Shown here piece by piece: positions 28,807-38,352 of a DNA stretch of 64,000 nt. Location of the stretch: positions 62,001 to 126,000 of the forward strand of contig JADJFD010000002.1 of NCBI GenBank assembly GCA_016708765.1. The letters run 5' to 3'. This stretch comes from Chitinophagaceae bacterium (GTDB lineage Bacteria > Bacteroidota > Bacteroidia > Chitinophagales > Chitinophagaceae). A program made the translations under genes and the position numbers. Under the pieces are notes generated by a model that was given only the letters and a program-made list of their open reading frames with translations, was not told the DNA's origin and made no database searches. Each line of letters begins with the position of its first letter. The stretch's first letter is position 1.

Positions 28807-28826
28807 ATCTGAAAATATTTTCAGAT
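28807..28826. promoter_or_regulatory. 20-bp perfect palindrome upstream of the KamA-type gene
   Basis: ATCTGAAAATATTTTCAGAT is self-complementary over all 20 bases. Just beside it TACAGT (28786-28791) and ACTGTA (28799-28804) form a second inverted pair. Both lie in the 204-bp gap between kdgK (ends 28961) and the KamA-type gene (starts 28756, minus strand), where its promoter should be. Probable repressor-binding site. Confidence 0.5.
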
Positions 28827-28960
28827 ATAACGAATATGCGATTCGTAAGATAGTTGCTAAGATAACTTTTAATAAGTAATTAAAAAACCGGTTGAAGGTA
28901 TTGAACTGATTATCAGATGTATAAAAATATTATACTAATAATTTGAACGTTTCAAGAAAA

Positions 28961-29986
28961 TTAATCATTAGTAAATCGATTAACAATCTTTTGAATATGC
29001 TGAATGCTATTGTTAGTAGCATCACCTACTTCTTGCAATTTGCAAAATGCGGCCCCTGCAGCAGTGCTAATAATATCTTTAGACGTATGCTTATGGATAA
29101 TGCCATAAATTAATCCTGCCATAAAACAATCTCCACTTCCAACTCTTTCAACAATACTTTCTGTTTTAAAAAGTGGCGAAACAGATTGTTCACCAACTGT
29201 ATTCAATGCAGCGTAATATTCAATTTTATCATTATTTCCATCAAAGCGAAATGTATTAGCTACCCATTTGCAATTGGGAAATTTTTCGAAAATATTTTTA
29301 GCTGTATTCGTTGCTTGCAAAAGATAATCTAGCTGTTGACCTTTTTTATGAATGTTATCATCCACAGGAATTTCTAGTAAAGAATTTGCTGACCATACGT
29401 TACCCATTATTACTGTGCAATATTTTGCCAGTGCTGTCATTACTTCAGCAGCTTTTTTTCCATACTGCCACAATAATTTTCTATGATTAAGGTCTACAGA
29501 AATAGTTATACCTTTTTTATGTGCTGCCGCTAATCCTTCAGCGCAAAGTGCAGCTGCTGTTTCACTAACTGCGGGAGCAATAGCACTAAAATGAAACCAG
29601 GACACATCATCTAGCACTTCATCCCAATTAATAATGCCTGTTTTTTGTGTGGCGAAAGAAGAATTTTTTCTATCAAAAACATTTTCAGCACTTTTCATGT
29701 CAGCACCTTGTTGCAAATAGTACAAGCCAATCCGTTCTCCAGACAATTGAATTGCTGAAGTGTCAATTTTTTTTTCTTCGAGGTAAGCAATAATATCTTT
29801 TGAAATAATATTATCAGGTAATGCTGTAAAATATTTTACCGGTATGCCCCAAACAGATAATGCCGTGGCTACATTTAATTCTGCGCCACCAATAAAGACA
29901 GGCATCTGGTTATCCTTTAACCATACCCCGCCATGTGCAGGTGGTAGTCTTAAAAGTAACTCACCAAAACATAATACTTTTTTCAT
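28961..29986 (-). CDS. kdgK: PfkB-family sugar kinase, probable 2-dehydro-3-deoxygluconate kinase
   Basis: 341 aa. The N-terminus CFGELLLRLPPA and GGAELNVATALSVWG, and the C-terminal catalytic motif VERVGSGDCFMAGLIYG (the Asp acts as base), are PfkB signatures. KDG kinase makes KDPG from 2-keto-3-deoxygluconate, the last uronate-specific step before aldol cleavage. The assignment rests on its position 35 bp after kduI at the end of the alginate locus. No KDPG aldolase is in the window. Confidence 0.87.
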   Translation of the reverse strand: MKKVLCFGELLLRLPPAHGGVWLKDNQMPVFIGGAELNVATALSVWGIPVKYFTALPDNIISKDIIAYLEEKKIDTSAIQLSGERIGLYYLQQGADMKSAENVFDRKNSSFATQKTGIINWDEVLDDVSWFHFSAIAPAVSETAAALCAEGLAAAHKKGITISVDLNHRKLLWQYGKKAAEVMTALAKYCTVIMGNVWSANSLLEIPVDDNIHKKGQQLDYLLQATNTAKNIFEKFPNCKWVANTFRFDGNNDKIEYYAALNTVGEQSVSPLFKTESIVERVGSGDCFMAGLIYGIIHKHTSKDIISTAAGAAFCKLQEVGDATNNSIQHIQKIVNRFTND

Positions 29987-30021
29987 GCTTTAATCAAAAG
30001 CAATAATAAGAAATTGCCTTG

Positions 30022-30852
30022 TTATTTTATTGTTGCAACCGGAACAGGATCCATATCAGTAAACTCTTTATTCTCTCCCGCCATTCCCCAGATAAAGCCA
30101 TAGTTAGCTGTGCCCACTCCAAAGTGCATACTCCAGGGAGCAGAAAGTACGGCTTCATTATTTGCCATTACTAAATGTCTCGTTTCCTGCGGCTCTCCCA
30201 TAAAATGCATTACTCTTTGCGCAGCATCCAAATCAAAATAGAAGTAAGCTTCCATTCTTCTTGTATGTGTATGTGGCGGAACAGAATTCCAGACACTTCC
30301 TGCATCTAACGTAGTTAACCCCATTACTAACTGACAACTTTGAATACCATCGTTATGAATGTATTTGTAAATTGTTCTTTTATTTGATGTTGAAATATCA
30401 CCAAGATTAACAGGCGATGCTTCTGCCTTTGTCATCTTTTTGTTTGGATAAGCTTGATGTGCGGGAACTGATAAAAGATAAAAATGTGCAGGCTCTTTAT
30501 CTGAGGTGCTGCTAAAACTCACTTCTTTTGTTCCCTTTCCAAGATAAACACATTCTAATTTTTCAATTTCATAAACAACTCCATCGGCGGTTAAAGTTCC
30601 TTTGCCCCCAACGTTGATGATACCCATTTCTCTTCTTTCTAAGAAAAAGTTTGCTTTCAATTCTTCTTCTTTTGGTAAACTAATTGCTGCAGAAGTTGGT
30701 ACAACACCTCCTACAATCATTCTGTCGTAATGAGAATATGTTAATTGAATCGTTCCAGGATGCATCAATCCATCAATTAAAAAATTCTGACGTAGTTGCT
30801 CTGTCGTCATTTGCTTTGTCTCAACAGGACTATTTTGAAATCGTATTTGCAT
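30022..30852 (-). CDS. kduI: 5-dehydro-4-deoxy-D-glucuronate isomerase
   Basis: 276 aa, full length. It is a double cupin with the zinc-binding VPPHTHTRRMEAYFYFD and the characteristic MIVGGVVPTSAAISLP and ERREMGIINVGGKGTL segments. KduI isomerises 5-keto-4-deoxyuronate (from unsaturated uronic acids) to 2,5-diketo-3-deoxygluconate, the substrate of KduD. kduD is directly upstream (33 bp) and kdgK downstream, giving a contiguous pathway cassette. Confidence 0.95.
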   Translation of the reverse strand: MQIRFQNSPVETKQMTTEQLRQNFLIDGLMHPGTIQLTYSHYDRMIVGGVVPTSAAISLPKEEELKANFFLERREMGIINVGGKGTLTADGVVYEIEKLECVYLGKGTKEVSFSSTSDKEPAHFYLLSVPAHQAYPNKKMTKAEASPVNLGDISTSNKRTIYKYIHNDGIQSCQLVMGLTTLDAGSVWNSVPPHTHTRRMEAYFYFDLDAAQRVMHFMGEPQETRHLVMANNEAVLSAPWSMHFGVGTANYGFIWGMAGENKEFTDMDPVPVATIK

Positions 30853-30885
30853 TGTTGTAAATATTTAAATTGTAGAATAATAAAT

Positions 30886-31647
30886 TTATCGGCCCATCCA
30901 TCCTCCATCGACGGTGAGAATAGTTCCATTGACATAGTCGGATGCAGATGAAGATAAGAAAACATAGGCACCTGTCATGTCTTCCGGCGTACCCCAACGG
31001 TTTGCAGGAATCCTTGCCAGTATAGCTTTACTCCTTTCAGGATCTTCTCTTAATTGAGTTGTATTATCCGTGGCAATATAACCCGGTGCAATTCCATTCA
31101 CCGTAATACCATGCTGCGCCCATTCATTGGCAAAAGCTTTTAATAAAGATGCAATAGCACCTTTGCTTGCAGCGTAGCCGGGCACATTAATTCCACCCTG
31201 GAAACTTAATAATGAACAAGTGAAAACAATTTTTCCACTATTCTGCTCTACCATTCGTTTGCCGATTTCTCTGCTTATAATAAACTGTGCATTCAAATTA
31301 ATATCAATAATTGCATCCCAATATTCATCGGGATGTTCTACTACAGGCTTCCGCATTATATGTCCAGCATTATTTATCAGAATGTCTATGCGTGAATGAT
31401 CAGCCTTTACTTTATTTAAAAACGCATACAAAGAATCTCTGTTTGAAAAATCAGCAGCATAAGGATAAAATTTTCTACCAGCAGCCTCAACAGCTTCTCC
31501 GACTTCACTTCCAGTTGCTGGCATGCTATTACTTACTCCAATAATATCAGCTCCTGACTCTGCTAAAGCAATTGCGATAGCCATTCCTATTCCTTTGCTG
31601 CAACCGGTTACTAAAGCCAATTTATTATCAACTCTGAAATTCAACAT
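30886..31647 (-). CDS. kduD: SDR oxidoreductase, probable 2-dehydro-3-deoxy-D-gluconate 5-dehydrogenase
   Basis: 253 aa classical short-chain dehydrogenase: cofactor motif TGCSKGIGMAIA, NNAG, and catalytic YAASKG (Y-x3-K), ending in TVDGGWMGR. Beside KduI the natural assignment is KduD, which reduces 2,5-diketo-3-deoxygluconate to KDG. SDR specificity cannot be read from the motif alone, so the call relies on context. Confidence 0.88.
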   Translation of the reverse strand: MLNFRVDNKLALVTGCSKGIGMAIAIALAESGADIIGVSNSMPATGSEVGEAVEAAGRKFYPYAADFSNRDSLYAFLNKVKADHSRIDILINNAGHIMRKPVVEHPDEYWDAIIDINLNAQFIISREIGKRMVEQNSGKIVFTCSLLSFQGGINVPGYAASKGAIASLLKAFANEWAQHGITVNGIAPGYIATDNTTQLREDPERSKAILARIPANRWGTPEDMTGAYVFLSSSASDYVNGTILTVDGGWMGR

Positions 31648-31714
31648 AGTTTATAAAATTTTCAATAAATAATCCGCAAATAAATTCATCATCAAAAAAA
31701 GAAGACGTTTGAAT

Positions 31715-32551
31715 TTACTGTTTTTCTTCAATACTGAATGCACTAAACCGGATGCTATCATCTCTCAGATCAGCAGGAGTATTTAAACTTCTGTATATCC
31801 CCCATTTAGGTCTTACGAAATCATTACTTGACCGAATGGTCATTATATTATTATTGCTGTAATTTAAAATTGTAGTTCCGTCACTCACTTTTTTTATCAG
31901 CATTGAATAGGCGCCATTTGCACCTACTTTAATAATTTCAGTTACCTCAACCCATACTCCTTCAAAAAGTGATAAATCAACAATTGATACTTTAGTTGTG
32001 TTATCATGTATCAACTCCAGTTTATTAGGATTTCCCTTTCTTGCTGTTAAAGTAAATATTGGATTTCCATCATCACCATTCACCGGTTTTATTTGATGAA
32101 TATGTGTAAAGCTTGATGAAGGTTTAAAACCTGGAGCCATTCGGAATTTCCATTTGTATGTTATTGTTTCTCCTGTTGTTCCAATAAGATTGGCTGGTGA
32201 CTTATCATATGTTTTAATTTCAATACGTTGCCTGTCAAATACAATGCACCTGTCATTATCTTCTGCCACATGGCTATAAAATTCAAAAACATTACTATTC
32301 AAATCAGCATCCCATACTTCTGCAATATGTCTTCCGAATGAAGAGTGAACACATTCAGGATGTTCTACTGCATCAAAACCCGGTGTAAGTTTACTATTAA
32401 TTAATTCATATGTATTGCCCGGACCATCAGCATTTAAAACTACTGCAGTATATCCAGGTGGAAGTGGTGTTTCCGGCGGAGTGGATGTTTTTTTACTACA
32501 CATCACATTCAACAGCAGCAACACAAGTATTGGAATTTTTATTTTATTCAA
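31715..32551 (-). CDS. Secreted lipoprotein, putative jelly-roll polysaccharide lyase
   Basis: 278 aa. The lipoprotein signal MNKIKIPILVLLLLNVMC has its Cys at 18, followed by a TPPETPLPPG linker. The body looks like a concanavalin/jelly-roll fold of the heparin-lyase-I/PL20-like type: YKWKFRMAPGFKPSSSFTHIHQIK with paired His, then FTLTARKGNPNKLELIH and WVEVTEIIKVGANGAYSM. Its place in the uronate operon, between esterase and kduD, supports a role in cleaving or binding an acidic polysaccharide at the cell surface. Family membership is inferred and enzymatic activity is not proven by any residue I can name. Confidence 0.6.
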   Translation of the reverse strand: MNKIKIPILVLLLLNVMCSKKTSTPPETPLPPGYTAVVLNADGPGNTYELINSKLTPGFDAVEHPECVHSSFGRHIAEVWDADLNSNVFEFYSHVAEDNDRCIVFDRQRIEIKTYDKSPANLIGTTGETITYKWKFRMAPGFKPSSSFTHIHQIKPVNGDDGNPIFTLTARKGNPNKLELIHDNTTKVSIVDLSLFEGVWVEVTEIIKVGANGAYSMLIKKVSDGTTILNYSNNNIMTIRSSNDFVRPKWGIYRSLNTPADLRDDSIRFSAFSIEEKQ

Positions 32552-32552
32552 T

Positions 32553-33452
32553 TTATTTATCTTTAAATGCCGGAGTGGATAATATAAAATCCATTATGGC
32601 CTTATTAACCTCACTGTTTTTTTCTTTCTCAAACTTTCCATGTAAACCTCCTTTAACAGTAATAAATTCTGTTTGTACAGCAGCTTGTTCCAGTTTTTTA
32701 TGCAAATCAACAGATTGCTGATAAGGAACTGTAGGGTCAGCATCACCATGCACAATAAATACCGGTGGGCTATCTTTTGTTATATAGTTAATTGGTGAAA
32801 CTGATTTTGCAAATTTTTGGTCAGTTGCATATTTTCCTAACCATGATTTTGCAGACTTACTTCTGATTACCGGTCCATATCCCCAATCCCAAACATCGGT
32901 GATGCCATACTTATCAATGATAACAGCAACTTTTACATTTTCAACACCAGAACAATTTGTATCAAAGCGATGATCGTTAGCCAGCAATCCACCCATTAAT
33001 GCGAGATGACCACCAGCACTACCGCCCATGATAACAATTTTGTTTACATCAATATTTAACTCCTTCGCATGCTTAATTAAATAGATTAATGCGCATCTTG
33101 TATCTTCAATGGCAGCAGGTGCTGTTGCTTGTCCTGTAAGTCGGTATTCAATATTTGCTACTGCAAAATCTTTTTTGAAAAAAGTGTTATAACCTGTTTG
33201 CGATTCTTTCACTCCTTTATTCCATCCACCACCATGTATATTAATAATAACAGGTGAAGGGCCTTTTGATTTCGGCGGAAGATATAAATCCATACGGCCA
33301 TCCCAGCCATCTACTTGTGTGTACACCACATCAATCTTTGCAGTAAATCCATCTGGGTATTCAACAGGCTTGTAAGTTGTGGTATCTGCATCTTGTGCAA
33401 GTACAGCTATATATGCAGAAAGTAAAAAGACTAATGATATTATTTTTTTCAT
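32553..33452 (-). CDS. Secreted alpha/beta-hydrolase esterase (BD-FAE/acetyl-esterase type)
   Basis: 299 aa with a signal peptide (MKKIISLVFLLSAYIAVLAQ). It has the oxyanion motif NIHGGGWNKG, nucleophile elbow MGGSAGGHLA, acid HGDADPTVP and His in GGLHGKFE, so the catalytic triad is complete. This subgroup removes acetyl or other acyl groups from polysaccharides, which fits deacetylation of bacterial-type alginate. It abuts the downstream lipoprotein gene (1 bp gap). Confidence 0.85.
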   Translation of the reverse strand: MKKIISLVFLLSAYIAVLAQDADTTTYKPVEYPDGFTAKIDVVYTQVDGWDGRMDLYLPPKSKGPSPVIINIHGGGWNKGVKESQTGYNTFFKKDFAVANIEYRLTGQATAPAAIEDTRCALIYLIKHAKELNIDVNKIVIMGGSAGGHLALMGGLLANDHRFDTNCSGVENVKVAVIIDKYGITDVWDWGYGPVIRSKSAKSWLGKYATDQKFAKSVSPINYITKDSPPVFIVHGDADPTVPYQQSVDLHKKLEQAAVQTEFITVKGGLHGKFEKEKNSEVNKAIMDFILSTPAFKDK

Positions 33453-33564
33453 ACGCTGATGTTTGAAATAATAGGAAGTAGCAATTAGTTTCGAATCATA
33501 ATAACCCTGAAGTTATTTTCAGGGTTATTTTATTTGCAGTTAGTTTGACTAAACTCAATACTAA

Positions 33565-35111
33565 TTAATAACCAGGATTTTGAGCTATTACAAATTGGGT
33601 ATTCAAATCAATTTCCCTTTGCGGAATTGGTAATAATAATTTATCTGTAGTTACATATCCTTTTAGCTGTAATAATGTAGGCACAGGCGCAACATAGGTG
33701 GCATAATGTGCAACATATTCATATTCAAAATGATCTTTAGAATTTGCACCGGGTTTATGGTTGTTAATGTAGTACCATATCTTAACAGATCAAACCAGCG
33801 AAGATTTTCGAATGCAAATTCTGTTCTGCGTTGATCCGTCAACTCTTTTTCAAATTCAGCAACTGTGGCAAATGCACCTGAGATTGAACCCAAACCTGCT
33901 CTCGTTCTTATCTGACTGATGTAACCAACACTTGTACCAGTATTTCCTTGTGCTTCTGCCAGCATTAATAATACATCAGCATAACGAATCACCGGCCAAT
34001 CAGATTCACCATCCAGATCAATGGTAACTGGTGATGTGAACTTTTTTACATAAAGTGATGTAACTGTCGGCGATGGCAAAAATCTCCCAACATTTACAGC
34101 TTTTCTCGCATCGGCCGCAGTATAAAATGAATCGATACTACTTGTAGGCGTATTCCAATTTCTTACCGTACCAGTAATAACAATACCGCTACTTGCCAAA
34201 GGCGCAAAATCATTTCCAAAACTTGAACCCAAACCTAATCCACCAGCTTTATAACGAACGGTAAAAAGAACCTCGTTATTAACTTCATTGCCAGTTGAAA
34301 ATACATTGGCATAAGTAGATTGTAACCCATATCCACTATTTAACCGAACATCATCCAATTGAGAAATAGCAGAAGCCTTTTTGTTTTGCGTAAGATAAAC
34401 TTTGCCCAACAATGCCTTAGCAGCCCATGAAGTAGCCCTTCCTTTATCAGCAGGAACTATCTGGCTAAAGGTTTTATTGCTCATATAGGTGGATGCAGCA
34501 GTTAAATCTGCCTCGATGAACTTGTAGGTATCCGCTAAAGATGATCTGTTAGTAGTTTTTGCATCCAGTGGAGAAATGGGAGTATATACAAGAAAAGCAC
34601 CACCAAACAAACGAACCAGGTTAAAATAATGGTAAGCCCTGATAAAAAGTGCCTCACCTGCATATTGTTTTCTGTTTACATCAGTTATTGGAATATCAAT
34701 GTTAGACAAGCTGATTGACCCTGAAGCTGGGTCATAGTTTACACCTAACTTTTGTAATAATATATTGCAATTGCGTATATTAAAATAAGTGTTAAGCCAA
34801 AACTGATAGATGGCATCCATCGAAGTGGCAGGAACAAACCAATCCAGATCACTCAACTCCCTGTTGAAACTATTGGTGCTTCCAGGAACACCCATATACG
34901 TATTGTCTGAACGCAATTCAGTAAGCTGCCATTCACGAAACATTGGTAATTGTAAGCCATTATAACAAGCAGTAAGACCTGTTTTTACTTCTGCATCGTT
35001 ACTATAAAATGTACCAGTATTTAAATTAGATTCCGGGTAAAGATCAATTACCTTATTGCATGAAGTCAACCCAATGAATGCAAGAATGATTATATATTGT
35101 ATTTTTTTCAT
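33565..35111 (-). CDS. SusD/RagB-family glycan-binding lipoprotein, frameshifted near the 3' end
   Basis: Lipoprotein signal MKKIQYIIILAFIGLTSCNKV (Cys 18) followed by a SusD domain: EALFIRAYHYFNLVRLFGG, ADVLLMLAEAQG and RRTEFAFENLRWFDLLRYG. The uninterrupted frame stops at 33663 with an aberrant tail (INPVQILKIILNM...). In another frame the expected SusD ending is intact: NNHKPGANSKDHFEYEY ... LLPIPQREIDLN ... FVIAQNPGY-stop at 33565. One missing base near 33769-33773 restores the match. SusD forms the lid over SusC and captures oligosaccharide. Either the gene is disabled or the sequence has an error. Confidence 0.88.
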
Positions 35112-35129
35112 AATAGATTAGTTTGAGAA

Positions 35130-35946
35130 TTAAAAATTGAAGTCAATACCAAACAGTAAGGTTTTTTGTACCGGGAAAGCTCCTCTTTGATAGCCGTCAA
35201 TTTGTGTAGATGCATAAAGCCCTCCGGTATTTCTTGCTTCGGGATTAAGACCTCTGAAACTTGCTGCTTTATGATAGAAAAGATTTTGACCAGAAAAATA
35301 AACCCTTAGCGAACTCAATCCTGCTTTTTTGGCAAATTTTTCGGGTAAGGTATAACCCACTAATAATTCTCTGAGTGCATAGAACGATGCATCCTCAACT
35401 ACATAATCTGTCAACATCCAGTTTATACCTAAAGTTGAATACGGAGTTTTTCCATCACAAGGAAATGCCGGACTCACCCATCTGTCTGAATTGTAGTTTT
35501 TATTGTAACGTTTGGTTTCATTATAGTTAGCGTCACCGCCAATTACTTTACCACCTTGAGAACCTTGAAAAAAGAAACTAAGATCAAAATCTTTATAGGT
35601 AAAATTATTGGTGATACCCCAAATAAAATCTGGGTATGGATTTCCTAGTATTGTACGGTCATTGTCATTTAAAATTTTATTACCATCTATATCCACAATT
35701 TTTAATGCGCCGGGTACCAACCAGGCTGGATTGACGCTGTTTGAAATTCCAGATGCTGTAATATCAGCCTGTGAAAGCCATACCCCATCAGTCTTAAATC
35801 CATAATATTGGACTAAAGGCTGGCCGACAATGTTCCGATACACTTCTGATCGTTCTCCATTTTTAAATAAGAATGGTTCACCGCCAAATTCTAATACTTT
35901 ATTTCTAGTACGGGATATGTTTGCGGTTGTGCTCCATCTGAAATCC
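35130..35946 (-). CDS. C-terminal fragment of SusC/RagA TonB-dependent receptor (after frameshift)
   Basis: In this frame the sequence KDFRWSTTANISRTRNKVLE continues the barrel from the upstream fragment; FGGEPFLFKNGERSE, FTYKDFDLSFFFQGSQGG and a final LLFGIDFNF complete a SusC C-terminus. There is no genuine start; the GTG at 35843 is internal. It ends 18 bp before susD. It belongs to the same gene as 35891-38320. Confidence 0.85.
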
Positions 35947-38320
35947 TTTTTCTGATATTATTAGAAGTTATTTCAAATTCAATTCCATCGTTTTGAATCT
36001 TTCCAATATTATTAATAAAGTTGGGCACCCCTGCAAATGCCTGGGTTGATTGATCTAATAATAATTGATCTGTTTTAGACCTGTACACATCCAACGAAAA
36101 CGAAATGGCGTTCTTGAATAAGGCAACATCAATCCCTGCATTAAACTGATTGGTCAATTCCCAAGTAATATCAGGGTTAGATAGAATTAATCTTGAAATA
36201 GATTGCCCACTTAATACCGTACCTGTCGAGGCGCCAAAAGCATAGTTGGTAGAAAAAAGTCGATCTACAAATAAATAATCCCCGATATTATTATTCCCCG
36301 TTGCACCATAGCTAGCCCTTAGTTTTAAACTACTTAACCAACTTAGATTGTCGAAGAATTTTTCTTTACTAGCTAACCACCCAATTGAAGCGGATGGAAA
36401 ATATCCCCATTTGTTACCAGTACCAAAATAAGAACTTCCATCAGCTCTAAAAGAAACGTTCAACAGGTATTTATCTTTATAGCCATATATCATACGGGCA
36501 AGGCCTGACAGCAATCCTCTGCTTAGCGTTTCATTAAAAGTCTGTGTCGGATCAGTTTGAACTGTTGCCGTATTCAATGTAGTAATGTTATCGCTGGCAT
36601 AATTAGTAGCCGTAGTTTGTTCAGTTCTAATTTTTGTTTTTTGAGCCGTAAAGCCAGTAAGGAAATCAAATGAATGATCTTTTATACGTTTATTATACGA
36701 TATCGTATTTTCTGATAACAGGTCAACAAAAAACTGACTTCTATAAACTCCGGTACTTGGATATGTTACACTTCTAGAGTTTGTTTTGCCAAAATCCAAC
36801 CCATTGGAATAGCGTACAAATGCGCTGGCTAATGATTTAAAATTTAACCCTGGAAGTATTTCAATCGATATGTCGCCGGATGTTAAAGCCCGGTAATCGT
36901 TATTTGTAATACTTACATTTTCCATTATTGCTTTGGGCGATTGGTTTGCAGTAGCAAAAGGACTGGTTGCTGATGTAGTAGTCCAGAGACTACCATCCGG
37001 CATTAAACCAGAATACACTCTGTTATTAAACATGTTTGCATGAACAAAATCCCCAACCTGTATATTTGTATATTGACCATTTGGATGTTGACGTATAAAG
37101 TCAACAATTGATGCATCAACAGTAACAGGTAAAAAAGATTGTAATCTATAAAAGTCAGTAAAGGTTGCCCCTGGGCTTTCTTTCTTAATATAAGAAGGAT
37201 TAAAATTGAAAGAAAGTTTTACTTTTTTACTTAACTGCGCATCTACTTTTGCCTTTACCGTAAACCTTTCGTATTCGCTATGGTACATCATACCCTGATC
37301 ATTCTGATAGCCACCAGAAATGTAGTACTTAACCCCGCTGTTGCCGCCAGATACATTCATCTGAATATTTTTTACATTGGCATTTCGTATGGCTTCTCTT
37401 TGCCAATCGGTTCCCACTCCACCTCTAATTTGGCTTTCAACAATATAAGCTGCTCTTTCATTGCTATTTAGAATAGCAGGTTGTGTAGTAATACTTGGAT
37501 CTTTTAATCTTAAACTTGCTTCATAAAAAAGCAGATTGGTATATTCTGTCGTTGTCATCATGGGATATAATTCATACGCTTCTTTAACCCCAGTTGAAAA
37601 CTTCACACTATACTTTGTTTTGTTTGCTTTGCCGCTTTTAGTAGTAACTATAATAACCCCGTTGGCACCTCTGGAACCGTAAATGGCAGCAGAAGCTGCG
37701 TCTTTAAGCACTTCTACAGATGCAACATCCGCCATATTTACAAACGATAATCCTTCATATAAAGGATGGCCATCTACCACTACCAGTGGCTCAGCTCCAG
37801 CAGATACTGAGGAAATTCCCCGAACCTGTACTTTAGGATCGGCACCTGCCTCAGATGAAATATTTTGAACTCTTACACCTGCAATTTTTCCTTGCAAAGC
37901 CTGATCAAGTCTGGAGTTGGGCGTTTCTTCTAGCCTATCGTTGGTGTATTTGGCAACAGCTCCTGTTACACTTGATTTTTTCTGCGTACCATATCCGATT
38001 ACAACAACTTCTTCGCCAGTGGCTATAGCCGGTGCAAGTATTACATCAATTATATTCTTTTCGCCGATTACAACTGTTTGAGTTGTATAACCAACAAAAG
38101 AAAAAATTAGAGTAGTTGTTTTTGAATCTACCGTAATACTATAAGTACCGTCTTGTTTGGAGGCGGTACCGCCTTTCTGATTATTAGCCAGAATGTTTAC
38201 TCCAAGCAACGGATCATTACCAGCCTGACCGGTTACCTTTCCTGAAATTGTTTTCTTTTGTGCAAGCAAAGTACCACTTGCAAAAAGTAGTATCACCAGC
38301 AGGCCTTGAAGTTTTTTCAT
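35891..38320 (-). CDS. SusC/RagA-family TonB-dependent outer-membrane receptor, N-terminal part (frameshifted)
   Basis: A signal peptide (MKKLQGLLVILLFASGTLLAQ), a CarboxypepD-regulatory-like domain (GKVTGQAGNDPLLGVNI), the TonB-box region EEVVVIGYGTQKKSSVTGAV and a plug with VRGISSVSAGAEPLVVVDG and AAIYGSRGANGVIIVTTK precede the barrel. The frame derails after ITSNNIRK at a run of five T on the plus strand (35947-35951); one more base gives RKKDFRW and joins the 35130 fragment. SusC imports oligosaccharides captured by SusD, here most likely oligoalginate. The intact receptor would have ~1,060 residues. Confidence 0.9.
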   Translation of the reverse strand: MKKLQGLLVILLFASGTLLAQKKTISGKVTGQAGNDPLLGVNILANNQKGGTASKQDGTYSITVDSKTTTLIFSFVGYTTQTVVIGEKNIIDVILAPAIATGEEVVVIGYGTQKKSSVTGAVAKYTNDRLEETPNSRLDQALQGKIAGVRVQNISSEAGADPKVQVRGISSVSAGAEPLVVVDGHPLYEGLSFVNMADVASVEVLKDAASAAIYGSRGANGVIIVTTKSGKANKTKYSVKFSTGVKEAYELYPMMTTTEYTNLLFYEASLRLKDPSITTQPAILNSNERAAYIVESQIRGGVGTDWQREAIRNANVKNIQMNVSGGNSGVKYYISGGYQNDQGMMYHSEYERFTVKAKVDAQLSKKVKLSFNFNPSYIKKESPGATFTDFYRLQSFLPVTVDASIVDFIRQHPNGQYTNIQVGDFVHANMFNNRVYSGLMPDGSLWTTTSATSPFATANQSPKAIMENVSITNNDYRALTSGDISIEILPGLNFKSLASAFVRYSNGLDFGKTNSRSVTYPSTGVYRSQFFVDLLSENTISYNKRIKDHSFDFLTGFTAQKTKIRTEQTTATNYASDNITTLNTATVQTDPTQTFNETLSRGLLSGLARMIYGYKDKYLLNVSFRADGSSYFGTGNKWGYFPSASIGWLASKEKFFDNLSWLSSLKLRASYGATGNNNIGDYLFVDRLFSTNYAFGASTGTVLSGQSISRLILSNPDITWELTNQFNAGIDVALFKNAISFSLDVYRSKTDQLLLDQSTQAFAGVPNFINNIGKIQNDGIEFEITSNNIRKRISDGAQPQTYPVLEIKY

Positions 38321-38352
38321 AATCGCAGTTTTTATTTTTAAAATTTTTAATC

